Positions 43,101 to 55,100 of a DNA stretch of 64,000 bases are shown piece by piece (position 1 is the stretch's first letter; each line of letters begins with the position of its first letter). Source of the stretch: Glandiceps talaboti (lineage: Eukaryota > Hemichordata > Enteropneusta > Spengelidae); NCBI RefSeq assembly GCF_964340395.1, contig NC_135570.1:5728322-5792321 (forward strand), given 5' to 3'. Under the pieces are notes generated by a model, which saw only the letters and a program-made list of their open reading frames with translations, did not search any database and had not been told where the DNA came from. A program made the position numbers and the translations under genes.

Positions 43101-46100
43101 TAATACTTGAGGGCGCTGTTCAGATAGAAGGTCTATATATCACATACAACTTACCTCTTTATCTCTCTCTCTCTCGAATACCTGAGGGCAATATTAATGT
43201 AGAAAGGTCTCTATATCACTTACAACTTACCCCAACTCTCTCTAATACTCGAGGGTGATATTCATGTGGCAATGTCTACATATAATACAGAACTTACCTC
43301 TATTATCTCGATCCGTACAACTGTTTCTATCACAGAATTGTTCTTCACCTCTTCAGAGCAATTCAAGAGAAGATCAGCATCCTCTACAACTTGTTGCCAT
43401 AGTTCATGGTATGTATCTAAGCAATCTTCTCCTATTGGACATTCTGCTGTGTAGTTAGTTGTGACCACCAGAGCACAGTCTGGTGCCTCTTTCACTGGAG
43501 AGAAACCAATGATGAGACGTTATGACAATTTGCAGGATGACAGAAATTTTCTGTAAACTTACACCATGCAGCACGATTGGTGTGGACACTGGATAAACAA
43601 GTTGAACAAGTTCATAGGTTTACGGGTGCTGGTGTCTGTTTCTTTGTACTCTTTTCGAGGATTATTTAGTTAAATGGCATACATCGTATAGATCCAACAT
43701 ATGAGCTATGCTGTTGTCTCTGTGTTAAGTTCTTAATCATGTTTGTCTGTTTTTTTTCTGTTTTAACCACACAAGATTTCCATTTAGGAGCGTGTAAGTT
43801 CTTTGGATGAATGTACACATATCTTTTACTCTTGTATCTAAATTTACGCATTTGAATTGGTATGTGAGCTCATATCGCAGTGTTTGTTGTCGGTGTTGCA
43901 GTTAACTGTGTTTTGAAGTCCCTAATGAGGCATACTTTCATGTGAAAGCTGGTCGTACGCTTACAGACATTTTTGTAGTCGTTTATTGCAGTTAAACGAC
44001 TTCAATGAATGTATACATTAAATAATGACAGTGCCTATAACATTGTTCAGTAAGTCTCATCCAATAACTTAAATTTCTCATGAGAGCGCCCTCTGTGTTG
44101 CATAACTACAATTATTCTCAAAGAATCATTGAGGCAGAAATGACTTGTAGCAAGTCTTTGTGACCTAACACGCGATACTAATTTGATGTTAAATATAATA
44201 ACATGTAATGATGAATACAAAAAAAATCACATTCTTTTCACCAAATTGTATACTTATCGTAGAATCATATTGTTTTGAACAATTTTCCATCTACACACCC
44301 TTAGTAACACGTCCCCCACCAAACACCAAGGCAATAAGGGATTTTACATTTTGTTGCAGATATGCAAATATGCCAAGCAACAACGGTTGTCAAACATGTG
44401 ATCGTGGTCAAGCTTTCACCGTGGCCATGTGTGATGACAATAGTGTTGCTAAGTGCTTGACACTTTCAGCTTGAGCACCCACACCTGGCTGCTAAGGACA
44501 AAATGGCTCACACAGGATCTCGTGAGAGCTGTCATGAGACCAAAAAACAGCTTATTGGTCTGGTGGATTTTAAACCCCAGTATTTGAATCCCATGGACAT
44601 GGATTAGTACTATCGTTAAAGAAGTCATAGGTATTAGATAGGGTAAGCCTTTCATTCAGGGCCAACAATTCTATAGCTCATCTGAATAAGTCTTTGTCAC
44701 ACTCATATATAATTCCTAATCTGACACTGGCCTTAAGTAATTTGCATGCACACTTCTGCACATCCAAACAGACAGGCAGACAGGTATTTTGCTATGACTT
44801 CAGCACTTTTGAACTTTTAGTTCAAGCCAGCTAATAATGAAGAACAGATTAAACTCACCAGCACAGCCTGGTACATCATTGTCTGGCACCCAACCAAGGG
44901 CAGGAGAACAAGCATAGAACGGTAAAGGTGATGGCAAAGGTTGTACAAAACCATAGCCGTCTGGACAGCCAACGTTACAAGATTTACCTGTATTTATTGT
45001 TGGTGTACATGCCCTCTCTCCCTCTGGATGGATTGGTAGAGACCATTCCGGACAACCTATTACTGAAAATTGCATTGACAAAAAAAACTTGATAAATTCT
45101 GGTAACATTATGAACACACACGCATGCACGCACACACGCATGCACGCACACACGCACACACACACGCACGCACGCACGTGATGTGAGATACAAGACTAAA
45201 TTTAAGTCTACATGACACTGTGATGTGAGATACAAGATTAAATTTAAGTCTACATGACACTGTGATGTGAGATACAAGATTAATTTAAGTCTGAATGACA
45301 CTGCGATGTGAGTTAGATTAAATTTAAGTCTACATGACACTGTGATGTGAGATACAAGACTAAATGTAAGTCTGAATGACACTGTGATGTGAGTTAGATT
45401 AAATTTAAGTCTACATGACACTGTGATGTGAGATACAAGACTAAATTTAAGTCTACATGGCACTGTGATGTGAGATACAAGACTAAATTTAAGTCTACAT
45501 GGCACTGTGATGTGAGATACAAGATTAAATTTAAGTCTACATGACACTGTGATGTGAGATACAAGATTAAATTTAAGTCTACATGACACTGTGATGTGAG
45601 ATACAAGATTATAATGAAGGGATATAATTTCATCTTACCTTTTACAATGATACCAAATTCACACTCTCCCACGTTACTGGCAACGTCGGCCACTTGAACA
45701 GTAATAATTTCATAGTTGTATGCTGGTATTGTAATCGTGCCATCCGTTGAGTATGTATAAGTCAGTTCACCAGGTTCATTATCAGTAGCTGTAACATCCC
45801 CAGTGTAGTCAGAAATTAACACGTCTATCGTTTCATCCTCTGTTTCAACAACTATTGTGTTTGGGCATGTCACCATTGGTGGCTGAATGTCTGTTAAAAA
45901 AAGAAAGATTAGTACAACATTCTCTTAATATCCATTAAAGTGGCTATATGGATGAGGATTGGGTATTTTCAATTTTCATAAAACAATTTTACCATGGTTT
46001 CCTACTTGAAAAATCACTGTGAAACAATAGTTTGTGTTTCACACTCAATACATTAAAAGGCTAAAAATGTGTAAAACGTTTGTTATTGTACATACTATAA

Positions 46101-49100
46101 CAAACATTTTACACATTCATTAATATTTTATATTTATTGAGTGACAAACAAAGACTTGGCATATGTTGTTTCACAAGTAGGAAGCCATGATAAAATTGTT
46201 TTATAAATTAAAAATCCAAAATAAATTCTCAATCCTCATCCATATGGTCACTTTACTGAAAAGCTTTAATTCACTGATTAATATTCATGAGAATAATTTC
46301 CTTATTTATGAAATGATACACCGATCACGAAATTTTTACTTTGACTACATTGTTATAAATCAACTAAAAGTTCTTTATGACGTTTCCAGGGAGAAATGTC
46401 TCTTTTTGGAATAACCTATTGCAGTTACTATTAAAAGCATACAAGCATCACTGTTCAAGTATAAACAATAAAATCTATCAAAAACAATGCTTCGATCACA
46501 ACTCGAAAGATGAAACTATGTTAGATCGAGCAACCCTAAAGGGGAACATCACTCCAGGAAATAAACGAATTGTTCATAATATTTGGGTTTTGGAGAGCCA
46601 GTTAATGACTTCACATCAAATAATTTCCACTTGGTTGCCAAGAAACTCTGTGCTTGAGTTCTTTTCGAACAACAGCATTCTGAAGTACTGTAGTCATATG
46701 TTTTGGTGCATTACGCATTCTCATTTGCTGAGTGAATTCACTCAGCACTCTTGGGTGGCTCGGGAAAACCTATGGTATTGATTGTGCCAGATGTAGATAA
46801 TGGGTGCACTCACAAAAGAACATTGATGACAGTAAATTAAACATACGAGCTAAAAATGAATTGTGCCGAGTACTCTACATGTAAAATCAGATTGTGTTAG
46901 ATGCAAACTGAATATTGATGACTCTTAAGAGTTGAATTCCTTCAGAAAAATAGTAAACTGATTGAAATCGTGCCGAAACCTTTTATGCTGTAATATATAT
47001 AAATAAATGACTGTCACTTACCAACACATACTGGAATACTTCCAGACCAATGTGGCACACTGGGGATGATATCTTCCACAGTGATGGCACCCAAACAAGC
47101 ATAGCTAGCAGATGTGAAGCCAAGTGCTTCTAGTATCATCCCAAGTGGATCAGCTGCACCAGTAATATCAACCTCAATGTTAATTTCTGTAGGGATTGAG
47201 CCACTCTGTATGGATGTCAATAAACTGTTATAGCTGTGACCTGCAGCTAGGTAGAATGCCAACCAACTGGGTGTAGTAGCATCATCGCCAAAGCATGTCT
47301 GAATTTCAACCCATACCTCCAATGTGACCCCCATAGGATGCATTGGTCTCACATATGCCACTTCAATGTCTGTCAGACAGGTCATCTGATCAGTGGATAC
47401 AGTGATTCCAAGATGGGTCAATATGGCATTGATAGAGAAAGACTCAGAACGAATGTGGTCTTCATATTGCTCAAGGGAAGATGGACCTGTTATGATCATT
47501 GCAACTGCTGTCGGCAGTGAGCCATCAAAGCAAGTTTTGATACTCAAGTAAAGTGCTTTGTAGTCAATTTCAGCATCTTCATCTACATCATCATCATCAT
47601 CTTCATCAGAATCAGAATCAGAATTAGAATCAGAATCAGAATCATCAGGGGTCTCCACACCCTCATATGTCACATGAATATTGTCTAAGCAAGTAGTTTG
47701 TTCATCTGACAAAGTGATACTAAGCATGGAAAAGAGAGTGCTGAAAGAGAAAGAGGCTCCACGAATTTGAACTTCATACTGCTCAAGGAAAGATGGTCCT
47801 GTAATGATCAATGCAGCTTCACTGGGAAGTGAACAATCTATGATATTTGTATACAGTACTTCATAGTTAATCTCATGTATGTACATAATTGTAATGTCTG
47901 ATAGACATGTGCTCCCTGAAACTGTGGTTTCCACTTCTACCATGAGATCTAAAACAGACTTGCTACCAAACATCAATGAATCAGCATGGCATTTGAGGTA
48001 AGAGCTCCCAGTGTAAGTTGCCGACAACTGAGTCAGTGACTCGGTGCCTATACAGTTCTGTATTGCAGCATCCACAGCTGTATAATCAATCCTCAAAACT
48101 TCTGTGTCCTGAACAATGACAGACACATCTGATAAACACTGCAGAACATCATCATCAATGGTATCTTCAGAGAGAGTTTCAACGATACTTCTTGGTGAGT
48201 AAGTGAGGGAACGGATATCTTCCTCATATGACACGAGTGTTTCATATCCATCATAACCTTGAGGTAACTGGCATGCAAAACACTGCCTGATGCGGGCATC
48301 GATAGCTGCAAAGTTGATATATCCTTCAATTCTAGTAAGTACAACTCCTCCAAAGCAGTCTTCGTAGTCAGATAGGGTAGGGTCAATCAACAACATACCA
48401 AGTAATTGGTCGGCACTCAATTCTCCACTATGTAACTGTGCAAGCTTGTCACCATACGATGCTGGTAACACTGACAAATCACCATTTGGTACACATGCAG
48501 ATATGTCGTAAATGAAAATTGAGTTAATGATGACAAGTTCAACATCAATCCTACTTATACATGACTTCTGATCATCTGTATATCTATCGGCTTCATCCTG
48601 GATCAGTATATCAACAAACGCTTGGGCATCTATATCTCCTTCTACAAGTAGATCAAAGCTGCCCTGATATGCAGTATCAATTTGTATTTCACCAGCACCT
48701 TCAGAGTCACTTGTGCAGCTAGACACTTCATGAAGTACGCCTCCAACACCTGGTGAGACAATTACAGGACCTGGTGCTTCTACACTGGCCAGTATTGCTG
48801 CAACATCTATATTAGTCAAACATGCTTCCTCATCACTGGTCAACAAAGTAGAACCAGACGCACTATTTGCTGAGAGTAAGTAGTTCACGAAACTCTCTGG
48901 GTCTGTGTTACCAGCTAATAATTCGTTATACTGAGGTATTAATGTTTGAGGCATACTGAACCCTCCTGCTGCAGTACCACCGAAACACACCGCAACTTCT
49001 GCAATTACAGCTGCAGTACCAGCAGATACTTCAGCCTGTCGTTTGTGTCTTCTAGCTGAAACTGGTTTGGAAATTGAAACAAATCTCCTCTTACGATCAT

Positions 49101-52100
49101 GTGCTGAAGCAAAACATAAAAGTTACTTTAAATTTGTTATATTATCATCGTCATTTGACATTACAATAACAGGAGATGTAGTGACAATCAATAAAATTAA
49201 CAATGACAGAATAGATGAAATATGAGGAGACCAAAATCAATCTGAAATAAGGAAATTATCCCAAATCACTGTTCAAAAGAACGTCTTATATATTTTTGGG
49301 ACAAATTTTTTTCCCTGCAAATTAAAAAGTTCTCACAGTATTCTACTTACTTAACGATCACTTGCAATTGACTGAACTCAAACCTGGTACATGTATTAGG
49401 ATATAAGTTTTACATAATCTAATGGCTTAATTTATTGCACGTATCAAAAAATGTACAGAAACTCCCTACTCTGAAATCACCAGTTCTAATAATACCAGTT
49501 GTAATGTCATAGAAAGCATTACTTGATATTAATAGCACTAAAAATAATTTCAATGAACTGTTTGTAAAATTTTCACCTGAGTAAAACACTTATAAATTCA
49601 GCTTGTGCCTTTTTAATACACACTTTCTCTCCTCTTTGCAATTATTATAGCTAAATTTTACAAAATAGATCTCTGTTATCTTTTCCCTGCATAAGCAAAC
49701 ACATAGGAGACTGTGGTTAAATCTGCCACAAATAAAAAAAATACAGCTAAAATTATGAGTCAAAAACATAATGTTCCATGAATGAAACACCATGGCAAGC
49801 CTACATCATTTTAGCTGTAATGTCTCATGAGTGAAACACCAAGCCTACATCATTTTAGCTGTAATGTTACATGAGTAAACACCAAGCCTACATCATTTTA
49901 GCTGTAACGTCCCATGAGTGAAACACCAAGCCTACATCATTTTAGCTGTAATGTCCCATGAGTGAAACACCAAGCCTACATCATTTTAGCTGTAATGTCC
50001 CATAAGTGAAACACTAAGCCGACATCATTTTAGCTGTAATGTCCCATGAGTGAAACACCAAGCCTACATCATTTTAGCTGTAATGTTACATGAGTAAACA
50101 CCAAGCCTACATCATTATAGCTGTAATGTCCCATGAGTGAAACACCAAGCCTACATCATTTTAGTTGTAATGTTACATGAGTAAACACCAAGCCTACATC
50201 ATTTTAGCTGTAACGTCCCATGAGTGAAACACCAAGCCTACATCATTTTAGTTATATTTGCCAACAAAATATTAAATGATTGATGAGAGTTTGTATCTTA
50301 GCTATAGGCTACTTAACTAAGCCATGGTCCCCATTGGACGGTACAGATCATCATCAAGCATCTGGCGGGACTTGTCTAACCAATAGGTTTGGAGCACTTT
50401 ACAGAAGTCACATACTTTTAAACATGCCATGAACATGTGTTCTATGGTTTCAATTTCTTTTAAGGAATTGTTATTCTAGTAGAGTTCAGGCTAGCACATG
50501 TAAATCTTTGAGTTCAAACTTACACTGTAGTAATTTGTGTGTCAAATTTTACCAAAAATTCAGTTACTGGGGTTCTCCAACATTAGTAAAAACACTGTTT
50601 TGAGTAGTCAAATCAGATCAGAAGTAATACTTTGGCTACAATGAACTACATCAAGGCCAATATTTGCATATAAATAGACACTTACCAGGTGCTATAAATC
50701 CATCAACGATACATATGATTGGCTCAGCAGGACTGGGACCATAACCTTCTTGATCACATGAAAAGTATAAACTTGAACCAACAAAGTAGTCCCCGAACAA
50801 ACCATGTTGATTGCCACCGAGCAAAATGCCTGGATCATCACAAACCATTGCTATGGAAGAAATGTTGAAAAACAAAATATAAAACTATCCATCATGTACA
50901 TTTGTTTATTCATATTCTAGTCGTAGGGTTAGACTTATAGTGACTGACTTGGAATCTGTAATTTACACATTTGAGCATCACTGCTGCAATGTATTATGCT
51001 CAGGAGTGATGGCGTTGTGAAATCATAATGGTCAAAAAGTTAGAATGACTGACTTGGAATCTACAATTTCCTGGTTTGAGCCTCCTCACTACAGTTTATT
51101 TCTGAATGATTAACTACTTATAAGTTGTTTGGTAAATAAGATTTCCAAGTCAATCCAGCTGTACAAGTGTGGAACTGATAGGACAATGGTTGCTATGGGA
51201 AGGAATTAAATCCCATGTCTGTGAAAGCCTTGCTTAGATTTATCAGAATAATAATATTTTATAAAGTACATTTTTAAACAAAAATCACAAAGCAATGGTT
51301 GTCTCTGGTGCACCATGAACTGAACAGAAAAATCTGCATCAATTTCTAGATAAGAACACCTTCAACCTTTGCTGTTAATCCTGTTATTAAAACAGATTTA
51401 AATCTATATGAAAGTTAATTCAGCAACCATTGAAACGAAACGTTCCATTTTCAATTGTATACAGTGGACACTTTGTTGCTGTAATGTTTGCGGTACTATA
51501 AGGCAACTGGTGTAATGTTTGCGGTACTATAAGGCAACTGGCGCATATACTTACCGACACAATATGGTACAGAGTTACTCCAATGACTATCAGATTGACA
51601 CTCTCTTTCTGCAGCTCCACGTAAAGTATAACCAGGGTTACATCGACAGATGACTTTATCTCCCAGCTGTGTGCCTTCGTGATAACAGCGTCCATTTACT
51701 GGGACAGAAGGCTTAAGACAGGGTACCCCTAGAAATATATCAGTGTTATGAGTGCGTAAGTTTGAATCTTTGAATATTTTTAAAAAGAAATAAATATTAC
51801 ATATTATGAATTAATTAATAAATACATTAGAGTGACCCTATTTTTTTTATGTTTCTCATTACCTGACCAACCCAAATTTTCAGCCTGGATATCAATAATT
51901 TTTTAACAAATACTTTCGCCTGCCTCTGATATTTTGTGGAAAGCCCCCTCTCTGGTAAGAATAAACAAGTGTCTGGACTGTCAACTTCATCTACAGTCAT
52001 GGCGGTGGTGGTGATGCTTGTTCACAATACAACCCCAAGAAGATGAACTTAAAACTTTGTTTAAAGTTGTGCTTTTAATGTATTGAGACAGACATAAATA

Positions 52101-55100
52101 AAAATTATATTCACAGCACTTCTAATCTATGTCTCTGCGAAGCAACAATAATAAAAATATTCTTGGAAACTGGATAATTTGTCATTGTCAAGTTTTCCAA
52201 ACTGCAGTTTTCAGGTGTATCACATCCAAATGATATCCGAAAAAGTAGATAATTTGATGTCTATAATGTAACAATCATTACACCACACACACACACGCAC
52301 ACGCACACAAACACACACATGAACACACACAGACTCGTAATGACAAGGCCCATTAGGGCACTCAATATTTTCCTTGGCTGAACTAAGGCCTAATAAAAAA
52401 AAATGTGTGGTTCCGATTATGCTCAATTTTAGAAAAGGTGGGGTAGGTATATATTTTATTTTTATTTTCTTATATATTTTTTTTCATGTGCGAGTGTCTA
52501 GTTCAGGTTTTCCATTGTTTTCCAAAAGGTCTCTACGTTGTTTATTTCTTCCTATCAGATGTACAGCCATTACAGATTGGAAGAATAGTTTTATATTGTC
52601 TTTTTAAGTTGATGTCAGTTTCCGTAATCCACTATTTCTCATGAAACTTCACAATTTTTGGTATTTTATCATTTTTTCGATCTCGGATACGCAAAAAAAA
52701 AGTTATTTTTTTTAGGCCTAAGAAAATGGGAACAATATGTGTTTTGAAGTATCCATCACAAATGATATTACATGTACATACTTTCACAAACAGAAGGTAC
52801 TTCACTCCAAGCATAGGTATTGGGATCTGTTCTGACACAGTAAGCTGTGGCAGGACTTCTTAAGATGTAGCCCTCATCACAAGTGTAGGTGACACTGCTT
52901 AGATATCCATAGTTGTCGGCATCGGATGCTACCCATGTACTGTGCTCAGTGTCTTCTGGTGTTAAACATTTGGCAGCTGAAACGTTGAAATAAATAATTT
53001 GTAAATTATGGAGAGAGTGTTGGATAGAAAGTAACTGTGATTTAATTTAACATTTGAAACAACAACGGTAAATGTGTTTGGAGTGTATATTGTGTGTATT
53101 TGTGTGGGGGTGTGTGTATGTGTGCGTGCATGTGCATGTGCATGTGCATGTGTAGATGTATGTTGGAAAGGGGCGCGACTGCATTCAAATTTCTGAATTT
53201 CATCTTTAATACACTGTGGCCTTGTTAGCTATCTAGACTCAACTCGCTCCCCCATACTCACAGTCACACATGCATACATGTGTACCTACTATTCAACATA
53301 TACACAATTTTAAGCCACTCATGCCCATACCTTCCTCAACCCCCATTCACATGCCCACCATCCAACACACATTACTTTTAACATTTAGATGCTGGAATGG
53401 ATACTTCTGTAAAATGGACAGTCACTATTCTTTAAGGAATCTGGTAACTTTTGACTGTAAAAAATCTTGCTAAAGCTAGTAGCCTTTATTTCACTAAAAT
53501 CTGACTGGCACAGTGATACTTACAGCATACTGATTATAAATAAATTTAATAGATTTCAAATCTAACAAATTAGAAATTCATTTCACTGTGACAAACAAAT
53601 GTCCAAATACAGATAAAGTTACAATGAAATGACAAAATCTCAACTTACATGCAATGGTTGGGTAGTCATAGTCCCAGTCTCCAGACACTGTACATGTCAG
53701 TGAAAACTCACCAACCACCATAGAACCAATGGCAGCAATGATATCGACAGACTTGCCATATGGAACACGTACACTATCATCTCCATATTCACAGCCACAA
53801 TCACCAGAATACACAGCAATGGATGTCAGAGTAAATGGAGCAGTAGTGAAGCTACACACAATGGCTGGAAAAAATAATAACAAAGAAAACATCAGTTTCT
53901 GCATAGTTTTCTCAAAAAATTACTAATTTGGTGTAAACAGTTTTCCTGACAAATTTCTATTTTACAAATAGTGTGGCTAGACATCACTGAGCAATACCAT
54001 AAAAGTATAAGAACAAGTTTACAGAGTGCATCTACATGTATATTGTGTTAAATCTCGCTCTCTCTCACTCTCTCAACATACACAAAAACAGAAAACAGAC
54101 AGGTAGGTATATATAAGAGAAAGCAGTAAAAGGAAATACAATGCTTGTAGAATGCTCTCAGACTGCCATCTTGCCTTCAACCTCACACTATAAATTCATT
54201 AGAATAATTGGTTTAATTTAACGGCGTGTCTAGTAGCCGCGGTGGCGCTAACCGATCCTCACTGGAACTGCTAGTGCCACCACCCACGATATTTCTCGTC
54301 ACTGAACATTTCCCAACAAATAAATCACACAGAACTCCTCCAACACTTCCATTCAACCTTATAATACCAAATGCAAACTAATTATTTCATTTTTCGTGCA
54401 GTGCACAACCATTCAAAAAGTCTCCGTAGCATGTACCGATGTCATGCATACGCACAATAACTCTATGCTCGTGAAAGTACTGCCGCAGAGAACACTGCAA
54501 GCATTCATGCAAATATGCCACATTGCATACGCTTGTCATGAGGTTCTGTCATATTACAACTTGACTTTTGTCTCATTTTGTTTTCATACATGAATTGTAC
54601 TTTGTGACTTCTTAAAGGACATTGAGATATTTTTCATGGAATGCACTATATAAGAATCATAGACTGGATTAGATTAGATTAGATTAGATTAGATTAGATT
54701 AGATTACAATGTACAAAGTAATCCAAAGGTATGATCTAAAAAAGGCAGCAATGCTGTTTTTACATTCACCTCAGATTAGACGTTACAATTATTGTCCCTG
54801 GTAAGAATCCATATATGACCATACTTACGAACACATGTTCTTTGGTAGATAAACAAGCTGCGAGAATCCAAACCACTTTCACCAGTTGGGAGATTAAAGC
54901 CATTGGTACCATCCACAGTAAAGAGAGTGAATCCTTCATCACAAGTACATTCATAATCACCTTCATTGTTAGTACATATATGGTTGCACAGATTCAGGCT
55001 GTCATCTGAACATTCATTAATGTCTGTAGACAAAAAAAAAGACAGCAAAATTTTTTTTTAATTTTTCTATATTCCATGTTATTATTATTACTATTAGTAT

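Noticed and set aside
44208-44474. Plus-strand 88-codon frame with CQTCDRGQ after an acceptor-like sequence
   Set aside because: No domain, no partner exons, and it lies antisense inside an intron.
45394-45589. Peptide repeat [13 protein letters not shown] as coding sequence
   Set aside because: Intron minisatellite just past a good donor; kept only as an intron-retention observation.
49790-50255. CRISPR-like regular array
   Set aside because: Units are tandem without unique spacers and the DNA is animal; a minisatellite.
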